DNA of 64,000 nt, from positions 1,094,249 to 1,158,248 of the forward strand of contig PTFA01000280.1 in assembly GCA_003342895.1 (NCBI GenBank), read 5' to 3'. The DNA is from Casuarius casuarius (taxonomy: Eukaryota; Chordata; Aves; Casuariiformes; Casuariidae). Below the pieces are notes generated by a model, which saw only the letters and a list, made by a program, of their open reading frames with translations, made no database searches and had not been told where the DNA came from. Of this stretch, positions 1-59,537 are shown one piece after another (the stretch's first letter is position 1; each line of letters begins with the position of its first letter). The position numbers were made by a program, and so were the translations under genes.

Positions 1-3000
1 AGGACACCACCTTTGTAATATGCTGGGAATAATTCACTTCTTGTTGCCAAAGCTAGGTTTGCTGTCAGTTTCTACAGAATGCAAGCTTAGGTATTATTTT
101 AAATAACTTTTTTCCTAACTCTCTTAGGAGCCCAGATAAATCTTTCCTTATGGCATCTAGGATAATAAGATTAAAGACCATAGCATCTAGGCTTTAAAAA
201 AAAAGTTACTATTTTTTTAGAAAAAACAAATACTATGTTCTTTGCTCTGACTGATGTGGCACTATGTATTGTGGAAAAAAAGGAGGACTTGTAATAGAAG
301 AAGAAAAGAAAATAGAGGAAATAGTCAATTTGAAAGAAATTATAATGTATCAAAAACTTTAAAAGGAAGGAAGCAAGCAAACAAAAAGCAGAAACCAGGT
401 CAAATTACTAGGAGGAATAAAGTTGAAAAGGTAATGGCATAACATGATGTAATTTGTGTCTGGCAGATGCAGCAAAGAAATATTTTGTAAATGAATTAGT
501 ACGAGAAAGAAGAGTTAGCTTGTTATACAGTGAAATGTACCCAAGACTGAAGTCTGTATTGCTGCTGCTTTTTCAATTAAACTGTCACAAAAAGGTTACA
601 CCAGTGCCCAAAACTATTGGTAAGTGCTAGACTAGGTGAAGCAAAAAGGTTATTCAGATAAGTTAGATGTCACTTAGGTGAATATTTTATCAGATATTAG
701 TTGAGAAATTGTGGAGGATGAAGGAGGTGATGGAAGCTGCTTTGTTCTTTCCGTCTTCCTCATCTTAAAAGAAAAAGAAGAAATTATATGTAAGTCTTCT
801 CCAGTAAAGAGAAGAGTCTTTTCAGAGACGGCGGTTAACCAGCGAACCAGATTTGTAAGCACTGACAGGGCCTGTCAGAACCTTGTTTTGTCAGACCAGT
901 CTGATATCCTTTTGTACTGGGGTACCGTATCGTCTGTGTGGGAAAGATGCAATTGGTGTTTTAGATTCATTTATCATAAGGTTTTGGCGTTGTCTCATGC
1001 AGCCTTCTCATAAACAAGCTATAGAAACATGGCCTCAAGGAGTCTCTGTAGGGCTACTCAAACTGGTTGGGAATGTACGGGGTAATTATAGTTCACTGTC
1101 AAACTGGAAAGCTGTATCGCATGAGGTCCTTCAGGGACCTCGTGTCTAGAGTTGCACTTTAATTGCTGTTTTTGTTAGAAAGCTGGATATTAGGTTTTTA
1201 GAGGTAGAATTAATACCTCCTTTCCATTTGAGATACGTCTGAGATGGGAGAGATTGCAAATGTCTTTTGAGGACAGAGTTAGACTTCAAATTGATCATAG
1301 TAAATTAGGTAAAACAGCCTGAAAAAAGTAGCACGCAAAGCATAAGAACAAATGCCTGATACAGGATGAGACGTGACAGTCATAATGTTGCAAAGGAGAC
1401 CTGGGTTTTACGATGGATTGTAAATTAAACATGAGTCTGTATCATCAAGCTAGGAGTGTTATGTGGAGGACACATGGTAATCCTCCTTCCTCTCTCCTTT
1501 GCACTCGTAATGCCTCAACTGAAGTTTTGCGTCAGTTTTAGATACTGTATGGGAAGGATCCCAGAAGGATATTGGCTGCTAGAAGAGAATTCAGACAGAG
1601 GAATGAGAATTATGAGGGGTCTAGAAAATGTCATCAGTGAGGAAAAACTGAAGAAACTGGAGTTCAGAAGGGAAGCAAGATTGGTGGGAGAGTAGGTCTT
1701 CAAATGTATAAAATATTCTGTTGTGGATAAGGCCAAGAAAAAAAAGGATGCTGACAACTGAGGGCAGATGAGTACTTTCTTAATTGTAAGTATAGTTAAA
1801 CACGTAAATAGAGGCTGTCTAAATTAAGGGTTTTTTTTTTTCCAGAGCTTGGAGATTCCACCACTTCTCTATCACCTTTTTGTTCTACCAGTGATGCTTC
1901 AAGTAGCTGGAGAAGGATGCAGAGGTGTATTTTTTGCTTGTTTGTTTTAAATAGAGAAAATGAGTTTAAATTTATTCATTGCATGCTTAGCAGAAAACTA
2001 CACAGTAGTCAACCTATGGGGTCAGGGCAACATCCTTTCAAGATACCATTTCCTGTTCCCAGGAGTTTGTTGTTAGAGATTTACTAGGCAGATCATCTCC
2101 TTACCTTGCATATTTTCCTCTCATTCAGAGAGATGTGGGAAGAATTTTGGATACCCAAGTGAAATTTGAGCCTTTCTTCCCCAACTTGATTTGTTGTTGC
2201 AGCTTGTAAAACATTAAACAATATTCTGGCACATTTCTTGAGGTACTGGTGTGACGCTGAGCATAAAATATCTGAACTCTTCATTTTTTTTATACACTTA
2301 TAAAGAAGTGAATTCTTGTTAACCTTATGTAATAAAACTACATACATCTTATGATAAAATTGAAAAGTAGTTTAGAGACTTGTTAATCACTGTCTTTTTG
2401 ATTTCTGTATACCCTTCTTTTCAGCATTGGTCTGCTCTCCTGCTTTTCTGTATGAAAATATTTTTCCTCTGCAAAACTCAGTGTCAATGATCTGAGAAGG
2501 AGGCCATCTCCGTGCTTGAAACAATATCATTTATTTTCAGATTTTAAGAGAAAAAGTTTGCTTCCTTCTTCATATAAGTATCTAGGTCATCTAGTCTGTC
2601 TTTTCGTCCAAGGCAGAGTTGGCTATCTATACATTAGTCCTCATTATGTTATCTATCTAACATCTTAAAGACAAACCTCTTATCTACAATCTTCCCAAGC
2701 AATCCATTTTGGAAATTTATATCTTAATGGTGGGAAAGGTTTATTTAATATGTAGCTTGAGTTAAATCTATTACTTTTGGGTATGGAAATGAAAAGTGGA
2801 TTATTCTCTTTCTTCCTCCCTTGCAGCAAGCTTTTATGTATTAAGGCTGGTAAGTCTCACCTATAACTTGTTTGGTCTTTCCTCATTGATGAGTTTCTTT
2901 GAACCTCTTACTATTCTTTCTGCTTTTCAAGGTGGAATGTTTTTTTAATGACATCATCTTTTTTAAATGTGTATTGTAGCTTCTAAACTGGTGGAGGGAA

Positions 3001-5167
3001 ACAGAAAGCTCTTAAGTTCTCTGGTAAAATCCTGCTCTTCAGAACATAAAGCTCACTCTTGGTTCCTTGTTTGAGAATTAAAACTTTAACCTGGTTCTGC
3101 TTTAGCATTGACTTTATTTCTTCAGGTGTTTTTTTTTTGTTGTTTCTGTAAATGCCACCATTTGGAGTATTGGTTCATACAGATCTGGCTTTGTTGTGCT
3201 GCTTTTTTTGTTTGTTTGTTTCTTTATTTGCTTCTGTCCCTCTCTTTGAGAGGAGTGGGATAAGGTTGTTTTGCATACTCAAAACTCTTTTTGACTTCAG
3301 TTAGGCATTTTGAGTGTATCAGAACTAAACTCCTACTTTGTCAGTTAGTTTTGTAACAGAGGGAATAATTGGGAGGAAAGTACCTGTATGAGATAAGAAC
3401 TGAAGTACAAACAGACACACTGCCGGGGCAGGGAGGGAAAGGTGAACAAGTTTCGAAATGAAATGCTATCGATGGCATAATCCATGGTTAACATCAATTA
3501 TGACCTACCTGATGTTTTTTGGATCCTTACCTTTTGCCTGTTGTGCTTAGATGGGCAATGTGGTATTAGAGAAAGAAAAATTTTCTTTCCAGCTCCACCA
3601 CCTGAGACATTACTTGCATTGCTGACTGATGATGTTGTGAGTAAACAATTAATGAATCAAAGACATAAAGCATAGAGCATCTTTTGAAAGTTCTTAATCC
3701 ATTAACAAATAAAAATTGCAAATAAAAAGTCTTTGTGGGTTAGGCCGTGAAGGTTGTGTTCATTTATAAACAGATTAAAAGAGACACTCATGTGGAACCA
3801 AAGGATATGACTTTTCTTTTAGCAAAACTACTACTTAAAAAAATTCTGTTGGGAATGTGATTTGGCCCAAAGCCTCTGCTGAAAATAGAGGATTAGCAAA
3901 TTGGCTTAGGTTTGTGATTGATTTTTGAATGCTTCTTTATTTATCTGAGAGAGTGTAGGCTATCAGCAGTTGGTGCCCAGGGCTAGCCTGCAGATTGGAT
4001 CTGGTCCATCAAAAGAAATAGTCTGCTGCTTGCTGCCCTCTTTCCTGGGGGTTTTCAGATGCTGTCCTGTTACGTGACTAAGGCCTTTGACCTCATCACA
4101 TGATGGAGAATGCCAGTGTTTCCTTGTGCTGAATGCCTTTTCAGTTATATGGAAGGAGGATGGCGGTACTGTGGCATTTGATACTTCAGTGTCTCACTAG
4201 AAGACTTTCTTGCTGCCGTTTAGCTTGGGCATCACAGGTGTGTGGGCTCTTTCTGGAAGACAAGGGAAGAATATTAAGGGAAACAGCTTTTCTTTAGTTG
4301 TCTTCTGATGCTTAATTATTGCTCTTCCTGCATCTTTTGCCTAAATATATGCCTACAGGCCAGCTAATGGTTTGGATTTGCTGATAAACAATATCTTTAG
4401 CATGTAAAATCAGACTAGGGTTTTGATATTACATTGTTTGACTATGGCTTCTTCATTTAAAGGATTTTCCTTTTATAATATGGCATTTGAAGATTTCTTA
4501 AGGTGGATCCTAAATCAAAAGGAGATTAATTCAAAATAAGCTCTTCTAAATAAACGTAACAGCTCTTTTCCCTTGTAATTGATAATTGCAGCATTAAAGT
4601 CCAGCTGGGGGCAAGAAATGTTAGTGTTGCCAGTGATATGTCTTGCGACATTTCTATTTTGTTGAACCTGCAGATGGTGTGAGTGCGTAATCTTTCAGTG
4701 ATTTGAACAATGTTGCTTTAATATGTCCTTGTATTGAAAGGAGTAATGTACATCTGACCTGTGAAATGTGAGGGATGTGCTTTGGGAGATCAAGAAAATA
4801 AACCCAAAGTGGAAAAAAGATCGGCTGATTTCTTCTGCTATTGGTCCTACCCTCTATTATATCTCTTTGTTCACATTGTTCATCCCCGTAAGCTGAGTGT
4901 GTGAAATTCCAGCTATGCCTGTATATAGGCTTTTGAATGCCTTTAATCACATTAGTCAAAGTACTAATGTTTAGGTCTGCTTCATAATGGCAACAGATTC
5001 TTCTGTGATACATTTATATTTCAACAAGTAATTGACATTCTAATAACTTTGTGGAATTGCACAGTAAATTCAGCGTAAGGCCAGAACACTGATGAACAGA
5101 ACACTGTACTTTCTTCATGAAAGGAAGAAAAATAGAATGAAGCTTTACATCAGAGGACTGTCAAGTT

Positions 5168-5262
5168 TTCTTTCTTGTCTTTTTTTTTTATGTTGCTTAA
5201 TCTTAGCATTGTTTTTTTTGTTTTTTTTTTTTNTTTTTTTTTTTTGTTTTTTTTGTTTTTGG
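5168..5262. repeat. T-rich low-complexity tract with one unknown base
   Basis: Long runs of T are interrupted by single G or A bases. One N at 5233 marks an unresolved homopolymer position. Confidence 0.9.
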
Positions 5263-7503
5263 TTGCAATAAATCTTTTAATTTCTGACTGGAGGGCATAG
5301 GAAGCCATGAAGTATCTCTCCAGTGGGGCACATTAAAGCATTTATGTTTTCAGTTCATTGCAGCTTTTTTGTTTCGACAAAACTCTAGCTGTTCCCGTAT
5401 CAGAAGTCAAACAGGAGGCGATGAACCTGTATTATGCTGAGTACGTTCAAGGACAAAATTCACTGCCAACAAGATTCTCAGATTGTGGTTAATGGCATAT
5501 TTTGCAGATAATAGGTTATTTCACAGGTAAGAATAAAGAAGTGAGAATGAGTCAGGATGGACAGAAGAAGGCTGAGCAGCTGCTTTTGGTTGTATCAATC
5601 CTTGATATAAAATTGAAGTAAAGGGAGAACAACAGTCATACATGGTTGTGCTTTAAACTTTTTCCCTAAATGGGCCTCATTCAAAATCTGGTGGACATGC
5701 TGCGTTGCAGAATTAGACCTGTGATGAGTAGGGAGAAGAAATAATTTTCTTGAATAAAGAACATTTTGATTTTGATTGATCTTGATTTTGTAGTTATGAA
5801 ATTATTTTAAAACACCAAATCAGTGTTAACAAATGTGTTTTGGGGAAGTTTTTTCAATGAGCTTGTTGACCCAAACTAACCTCCAGACAGCTGCAGGTAA
5901 CTAGAAATGGAGTTTTAAAATCAGTGCCACAGCACTGCCAAGTCTGTTGATGGAATTTTCTCTTCTACTTGGTGCATTGCTGTAGTGGATGCTGTGACCA
6001 TTATTTTTTATATGATTCTGCATAGTTCAGTTTAGGCTATGTATAAGTGTAGGGGAAAAAGGAGGCCTTGAACAAAATAAAGTATTATTAGAAGGAAATC
6101 ATTTGTTGGTGGTATTTGCCTGTTCTTTTTTTGCTGCCATGGCCATCCAAGTTATCAACATCTTTTTAAGATAAAGATCTTCTCAAGCCGTACTTAGAAA
6201 TAACATGTGAGATAAATTTTTTTAGTATTCTCCCTGAAGCCCTTTGTCCCCAAGATTTTCTCAGAGTACTAGGAATATTTTTTTTCTTTGATCTCCCTGC
6301 AAAAGCAGCCCAGAAATTAATCTTAAGTTTTGCTGGTTAATGTAGGAATTAAAAAATGCAGGAGGGAGGAGAAGAGGAAGAGTTTGCTGTCAGATGCATC
6401 ACAGCCAATCCCATTGCCTTCAGTGGCAGTAGGGTTACATCTATTTAGATGAGGACAGAATTTTGCTCTAATAATAATACTGTTAACTTTTTTTAAGATG
6501 CATAAAACCAAATAAGAGGAGATCATTGACGGATGAGTTGAGTGAGCGGTTTAATTTTCTAGAAGTCCATGCTTGCTTCTTGCTAGACCTCCTTCCTATT
6601 ACAAGTATTCATACAAGTCTACGTGCAGTTTTCCAGTGTAGAGATCAAATCTTTTCAGCTGTCTGCAGATTCAAATTTTAAATGTATTTTTCAAAGTGAC
6701 TTGCTTGTTGCAGATGACTAGAAGTTTGTGACGCTGTTCTAAGTAATTCACATTAGCTTTATGCCATACACCTTGATTGCCATTTAAAAAATCATCATTT
6801 ATCTATAATTAGGACAGGCAATCAGGTAGATTTAAAAAAAAATGTAACTTCCATGTGGGAGAATATGGCAGAATTTCAAAAGCTAATACTTAGCAACTGT
6901 AAGTATGGTTTTACTTTCTTTTTAAATGGTGATCTATGATACCCATTGAATTCTTTTTGATTTGAATGTATTTTAGTAAAAAAAAGTTTCTCTTTGCAAA
7001 TTATTTTTTAATTTAAGCAGTATGGTGAACTTCCAAATTAGTAGTTTAAGAGAAAACATTGATGACATCAATGGTCTTCCTGCAATGCATTTAAAGTCTG
7101 GAGGGACAATCCACAGAATTTTACAGCCAGATGTTTCTTGTTCAGAATGGAATTATCACATAATTACATAGGAATATTATAGTACGTGATGTTTTGCAGT
7201 AAAATGTTAGTTACCTTCCAGGTAGTAGTAACCTTTGTTATCTGCCACTTGCAGGGTTTTATATTTTAGCATCTTCACAGAAAGTGGAATCTTAAACTTT
7301 TAAATATTATGAAGAAGCATAGGCTTAGTTTTCTCAAGATTAATTTTTCTTCTTACAGTTTCTGAATAATTGCATGCAGATTCAAGAGGATGTAATTACA
7401 CTGAAGTGTTTTCATAGGCCCAGAAGGGAAAGAAAGCTAGTTTAGTTATGGTACTATATTTATTGCCTAGAGCATGTGTCCCCATCCAATATCGGGAGGG
7501 TTT

Positions 7504-8583
7504 TGTTACGATCCCAAGGACGAGATTGATGCTAAAACCAGTCAAATATCGTACAACCTTTTAACTTTATTTTCCACGAAGGCGGGAGAAAAGGTGGGGG
7601 AAGGCGAAGGGGAGGAGAGAGAAAGAGAGAGAGAGAGGGGGAGGGAGAAAGAGATGTCACCCCCCGTGGATCCAGCGGCGTCCCGTTGGTCCTCTTCACC
7701 CTGGGTGTAAATTTTAGCGATGCGCGTGCAGTAATTACAACTTGAGCAGGGTCCGACCCCAGGTTCCCGCTGAAAAGTTCGGAGCCAAATCAAGGCAATG
7801 ACACGCGTGCAGTAGTTACAGCTCCAGTTGGGTGCCTCCGAAGAGGGACCCCGAACAAAGAAATCCCTGGGCAATTATAGCTTTTTCAAATTAAGTTTCC
7901 CACCCCTCACGCAGTAGTTCAGACCAATAGTAATATTTAGGTCTGGGGTCTCCTGCTCCTCATTGGGTCTCATCACTGTCCCTAGGCAGGCCGTTTACTG
8001 TTGCGGTTTCTGCTGACAGCTGTGTCCTCATTCCTCGGGTCCCGCCATCGTCTCTCAAGGTCCTGACAAAGAGGTGGTAATTCCAGCAATTAACACTGTT
8101 TCAGCAGTGCACAGGAATGCAAACTGCTGGTAACTCCCTTATCATTCCAGTTTGAAACCAGCTCTCAGGCCCTTTTCTTACTGAACTAGGTTATTTAATC
8201 TAAGTGCGGCCTAAGGCTTCAACAAATTTAGCTACTCATGCTAAGCAAGTTTTATAGAAGTTGTGCTAAGCAGCAATAATTTACAGTCCAGGTCCCAAAG
8301 TCTCTGCCCGATCGTGGTCTGGTTCAGTGCAGGCTCGGTGTGTCCTGGGTGGCCGCAGGGAGACCATTTCGGGGGTTGCAGCAGCTCAGTCCTGTTTCCA
8401 CCGGGGACAGATGGCTTGTTTGGGGTTATGGTTTGCTTGCACCTTATGTACCAAGAAATGTTTAAGGCAAAAGTTCACTCATCTGTCCGCCACAGCATGG
8501 GAGTAGGAGGGAGAAGATGCATTATCTTTACATTTGTTTTGACTGGTCATGCGGGGTGAGTCATTCAGTCCTGCTATTACTCA
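7504..8583 (-). mobile_element. Endogenous retrovirus LTR-like element (probable solo LTR), boundaries approximate
   Basis: This block is clearly richer in GC and CpG than its surroundings. Read on the minus strand, it ends in GGGATCGTAACA, a CA terminus typical of avian ERV LTRs. An AATAAA signal (7566-7571 on the complement) lies about 62 bases before that end, as expected for the R-U5 region. Upstream in element orientation are three related copies of a CGCGTGCAGTAGTTACA-like motif (around 7723, 7804 and 7908), resembling U3 repeats. A GA-rich tract lies at 7612-7654. No gag, pol or env reading frame was recognised, so a solo LTR is the simplest reading. The right boundary is uncertain. 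A CA at 8582-8583 followed by GTTT matches GTTT at 7500-7503, a weak 4-bp duplication candidate. Confidence 0.65.
7612..7654. repeat. GA-rich microsatellite-like tract inside the LTR-like block
   Basis: A purine-only stretch of GAGA repeats with short G and A runs. On the complement it lies just upstream of the AATAAA signal of the LTR-like element. Confidence 0.85.
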
Positions 8584-11500
8584 GTTTTACATCAGTAATA
8601 TGGAGGTAACGTTGTTAATCTGGTAAGACAGTTTGTATTCTGTTGTCTGCAGAAGGATCTGAGCAGCCTTCAGCTTGCCATCTCTTCCTGAAAGGGGCTA
8701 GCAGAACTCTTTAGATTTTCTGCTGTTTCCCTCCCCCTCACCCCCCAAGGATTTTCCTGTTCTTTCAGTTATGTGATTATATGTTGGCCTTTCTATGTAA
8801 TAATAACAAGCCTTTGTTAGTTGCTAGAACTCACAAGTCAAATATTCTGTGTACCTGGTGGAAAGTTGGGGAAGCATGAAGGAAAGAATTTCTTTAGTTA
8901 CCACCGTAAGTATTCATCTGATCTCCCACTTATTGGAGGTTTTGCTGAGTTATTATCTACTGACCAATGAGTTTATTCTTTGTGTGGTAAGTTTTTCTTT
9001 GAGTGTGACTGCTAGTAATAAGACTTTTAAGTGCCTGAGACTGGTAGCCTACTTTATTTCTGACTATGAGAGGCATAGTCAGATACCTTCTAAAACGCAG
9101 TTTGAGTGGCTGGCTGCTCTTCAACTGCAATTACTAGTATTGCAATGAGACACAATAGTATAGGAAAAGGCAGCTTCTCATTTTCAAATTTGTCACATTC
9201 TTTGATTTTTGTTCAGGCGGGGGAATCTTCCTTTTGCTTCCTCTTCCATTTACTTTTCCACTACTTTACTTCATGTGCACCTTGCTGCTGGATCTTGTCT
9301 CTTAACTTGATCAAAGGTTCAGGAGGGACTGTGTAGTTTGTGGTAGTTCATATCATGAAAGGGAAAAAGTTGCACACTAAATTTGTTGCGCACTTTTGGG
9401 TTTATGCCAAAGTATGGCGCATATTCTAGGCAATGGGGCACTCTTTAGTAAGTGAAATATATGAGGCACCATGATTAAATATTAATTCTTTCTTCATTAG
9501 AAAAGTAGAATGCTTTCATTATTTTCAATGAAGGATGTTCCCTACTTCTAGTTAGTCCTAGATGTTTGTGGGATATGCCTTCAAAAATCACATTTTCAGT
9601 GTCAAAGTTTACTTGTCAAATTAAATGAAACAAAGCATTTCTTTACATCATGCAAGTTTAAGTAATGCAATGCATTCTTTTCTACTTATTGTTATCTATA
9701 TATTTTGAGTGAACACAAATAATACGAGGAAAATTGTGTACCTGTACTTGCAGTATTTCAAAAATGATCATAGATAAACATGATTCGATAAATGAATGCA
9801 GATGTACATTCACAGATTAGTATGCATTCAGAATGTAGTTCATTTATTTATGTATTGTATTATTATGTATTTATGTATTGGTTCAAGATGGGAGGTTAGA
9901 AAAAGAAACTTTATTAAATTCTTGGAGGCAATTCAGATGAAAATTACCGATGTTTTTAGGAACAATGTCTGGATAAATTTCTAAACATTAAAATAATGAA
10001 TCATACTGAACTGACAACTGCTTATGTGTCACAGAAGATCATTTCTGTGAATGATTTGGAAAAGGAGAATTAGCCTGGAAATGGAAGGCTGAAACAAATA
10101 CATGTATATTTCTTCATGAAAAGTCTTCCAGGAACATGAGCCATGCTCACTGTTTTGGGGAACATGACCCTGATTGTGTTGATCTCCTGGAGACTTTGGG
10201 GAATAAATAACTCGCTTTCTGATCTCAGACCATTTTAAAATAGCAAGATCATTAATGTCTGCTGAGGTTATTAGATTTTTGCTGTAATGTTTCCAGTTTG
10301 CATTTAAGAGAAATGCATTGTGTCCAGGAAGAATGGAAAAACTATACAGTTTCTTTAACTTTACCTCACCCCTTAAATATTTATTGTTAAATGCTTCTTT
10401 ATTCTTTCTCAAGTGCTATAATGTATTCTTTCATAACCCTGTAGCAATAAGATAGACACGGTTAAGATTTATGGGATATATTAACAGTAATGAATTACAG
10501 AACAAGGGTGCACTACTTTAATTCTCTAAAATCATTGTGTGTTTATTGAAGTTCCTTTTCTGTGTTTGTTTCCTCTGAGATCTTAACTGTAGCAACTCTT
10601 AGGACTTATATTGTGTTATATGCAAGTAAGGATAAGAAATATTCTCACTCTGGATACCATGTTCTTTTCAGCTCTAACATTTTCTGGTTTACTTCCTTGC
10701 ACTTTCTTCCAGATAATGAGAATTTTAGGGGGATAGCTTGGATTTTCTTGAAGCTGTTAGTGCTTGCCTTACGCAATACAGCAATTGGGAGAAATGCATT
10801 ATCACTTACTCTTGAATTGACAATAAGCCTTAACACTGCTGACTGGGTGTATAGACAAGGGAATATGAGGTAGAATTGATTCTCGTCTCTGTTTGAAATA
10901 TACTCCTTTTTTTCTTTTTTTTGTGTTGAGTTCTATGCTCTAATTCAGTACAGATTTGGATATAACAGGGCCTCAAATTGGTCAGGTGCCAGAAAGTTAG
11001 GCTTACAACAGAGTGCCTAAAGAGCTGAATATGTAGCCTTGTAACTGTCTTTAACAGTTTAGAAAGCTGATATCTCTTGTATTACAAGCTGTATGTCAGA
11101 ATACTCTGGTATACTGAGTCAAGTGACAGGAGAGGCCATGTGCTACAACGCAGCTGAGGAATGTGTTGTCTCATGAGTCCGGTGCTCGAAGAAGTCCCGT
11201 TTACGTGGCACTCAACCTGCTGGTGTGCAGTCCTGCAACTTCTGTCTTGGTGTATGGGTTTACTGAACAGATGCAGATGGTTGGCAGACTGCAGCGATGG
11301 GCTGGCCAGCCGTGTCTAGTAGAGAGCATAGCAGGAGGGGCTGTGGGTTTGTATTGGTTAAATACTTCGGACTTTGCAGATCGTTTTGTTCAGCATGTCG
11401 AAGAAAAGGCTGAAAATTGATGTGGTCCCTGTATATGAGCATTTCTCCATGAGAAGGTGCTCTATAATGAGAAATATTTCAGTCTTTTTAACAGAGGTGT

Positions 11501-12287
11501 AAGATCCAGTCACTGAAAGTTGAAATTAAGCTATGCCAGTCCGCATATTAAATGTGGTTTCTTAGCAGAAAGGGTAGGTAAACTTTGAAACAGTTTATCT
11601 GTGGAGGAGTTGGGTCACCAGTGTCTGGGCTACTTAGGATTAGGGGCTTTGTTATTAATTTTACAAATACATTTTTTCATCTGGGAAAAATTCCACAGCC
11701 TGGGCAAAGAGGAGGAGGCGGAGGAAGATGATGTACCATTTGTGATGTCTTCTGAGAAGACCCCACAGTATTGCTGTTTGTGGAATTCAAGACTCTGAAT
11801 TGCCATTTCTTTCTTTGGTTTTTCAACTTTGCGGGAATAGGATTACATGCTTTGCCTTGTCATGTTCTTAACACTCTGGTTCAGCACCAAGACAGTGATC
11901 GCAATTAAGATAACTGTATCTAACCTGTGGTTACAAGTCAGAAAGGATTCCAGCAGCTAGATAAATATGTTCTGTTTTTCTCCCTCTCCATCCCCACATG
12001 CGCATACCCATGACTAGAAGACTGGGGATGGTTAAGTACTCTGAGACAGAGCAGAGGATGCCTGGCTGGTACTTTGCTCGTATGTGCAAAATTATACTGC
12101 TGGTATACTGCACAACCAGGAAGGAAAATTCTGGTAAATGGTCAGGAATCTTGTGAGTGGAGTTTACTGTCCTCTGTAACACATCACTGTTCATCAGCAG
12201 GGAACTTGCAACTGCCTTTCACCCAGTTTCCTGTGGTTGCAGCAGTGCTGGCCTCTCTTGAGGACTGAGATGCGTCTATGCGTTTGT

Positions 12288-12330
12288 GTTTTTTTTTTTT
12301 TTTTTTCTTTTTTCTTCCCCCCTTTGGGCT
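12288..12330. repeat. Poly-T/pyrimidine tract
   Basis: A run of about 19 T followed by TTC-rich and C-rich pyrimidines in intron 1. Confidence 0.9.
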
Positions 12331-13323
12331 TACTTAGATCTGACAAGTCGCATGTGTGTGCTGTGAACTCTTTCCTACTAACTTGTCTTTGAGCCTCGTC
12401 TCATTCATGTACATGCCTTGGAGTATTTGAGAGGCTGCGGCACAGCATTTTACCCAAGGTTTTGCTTAAAGAGGATATGGCAGAAGCAGAACTAAGCATA
12501 TATATGGCCATATGTGGAAGCCCAAGAAAATGAAAATGTGGATTGGCTTAGTGCTTATGTCTCTGATACACAAGATACTTTGGGCCTTTAAATTTTCCAG
12601 TGGTAGATATTGAGGGTGTTAGCTGGCTCAGCATTTAAAATCTGTGGCGTTTCTTCCCCGTTCCACAGAAATGCCACAGCGTTGTGTTAGCTGCTGATCT
12701 TTTCTAATGCGTATTTGTATTTTTTGCCTGCTTTTTCATTCTCCTTGCTATAGCTTGCAGCTTGAACTCCAGACAGGTTGTTGATTTCCCCCCCCCACCT
12801 GCCCATTTACGTTTCTGTTGGAGAAAGGTTCTCTAGCCTTGCTTCACTTCAGTCCACCTCAGTATTGTTCAGTAGGTCAGGCTGAACTGAAGGTAACTTG
12901 AAATGCTAGTTTGTATTATTTTTAATAACATACTAAGACTGGGTCCTAGGGAGAGTTTTAATTAAAAACTAATTGAATCAAAGCTGAGGCAACATGAGTA
13001 TCTGAAGCCCCCAAGTGTTTATACCATATTTTTATTTAAGACAGAGTTCTATTTGCCTAGTAGTTATGTATTATTTATGAGTTCATATTCAAGTTAATCC
13101 TTTTTCTCTGCATAAGAGATGGGATTTATACTTTGTGCCTTGTTTTCCTCAGTGCTCTTCTGAATTTCACTTACAGTGCATGTTTGTGTGTAACCTTTAG
13201 AAAAGGAGCATCTTTTTAGCAAATGTTCAACTACCTTTCAGATTCGTACACTGCTTAAGCCTTGTTTGAGTTAAGCAGTTAACTGAGAAAAAATTACACT
13301 GGAAAAGTATCCAATTTAGATAA

Positions 13324-58626
<45,303 letters not shown>

Positions 58627-59537
58627 ATTCGGTGAAGATTGCTTCCTGTTTTGACAGCGTTTAGAACTGTTACAGAAAAACAACCCCAAGTATGTATAGA
58701 AGGAAATAAGTAGTGTCAGGTGGACAGTTTAAATATTAATTTATTTGACATAACCTGAAAAACTGTTAATTTTCATCTTTTTGGTCATTTCTAGTTCTTG
58801 GATTTTATATTGTGAAACTAAAAGACTTTTAAATATAAGGTTAACATATTATAGTTCTTTAAATGTTTAGTACTTATGGCACATAATGTTTGAATAGAAT
58901 AGTCAATCTCCTCTGTAAGGGAAAGTATAAGAACACTTATGAAATGTAAAAGGGAATGAAATGCTTTATTTAAGCACAGCTTTTACAGTGAGGAATGCAA
59001 GTATCATAACTGAGCAAAATCCTACTATGAGTTGTGGTTAATATTGAAATCACTGAGTAGCTAAACTACACTGCTAGAGCAGGAAGTTTTTCAGTTTACA
59101 AAAGACTTTTCTAGCATGTTGCACCATCTGAATTAGTTTGAAATAATACCAAGATTTTGACAGAGATTTCAAAGCTTTCTATGGAAGAACAAAGAAGTTA
59201 GAAACCAAAATAAGTTCTGGTCTGGTTTTAGTTGCATCACAGACTTGACTGTTCTATATTCAGGTTTTTCTGTGAGCTGCAGTGAGGAGAATAAGATTGC
59301 CATGGAGATAAATGGGGGAAAGAAATGGCAGGAATTTCTGACAAAGACTAAGATAGATCCTAGGTGAAGATGCCATGTCTCAAAATATTGACAAGTATCT
59401 GACAATCCACAGCCTCATTCATAAAATTAGATCTCATTAAAACAAGTTTAAACTGCAGGCACATCTTTTTTTCCAGTGTTTTAAGATTACTGCTTAATCT
59501 AATGCCCTGTAGAAGGCTGAGAGGAGAAACTTGTCTG

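Noticed and set aside
711..1149. Overlapping open frames near the window start
   Set aside because: No recognisable domain or splice context, and composition is like the rest of intron 1.
4654..5013. 119-codon open frame on the minus strand in intron 1
   Set aside because: No motif, start context or splice partner supports it, and its length is possible by chance in 64 kb.
8263..8559. 98-codon open frame on the + strand
   Set aside because: It lies within the LTR-like block and on the opposite strand to the element. It matches no retroviral or cellular protein I recognise.
7504..8583. Reading the GC/CpG-rich block as the PDHX promoter and exon 1 CpG island
   Set aside because: The minus-strand CA terminus, AATAAA placement and repeated U3-like motifs fit an LTR better, and no presequence exon with the right donor phase is present.
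11163..11420. 85-codon open frame in slightly GC-richer intron 1 sequence
   Set aside because: No family motif, no exon-like boundaries in the PDHX phase, and no presequence character. Treated as chance.
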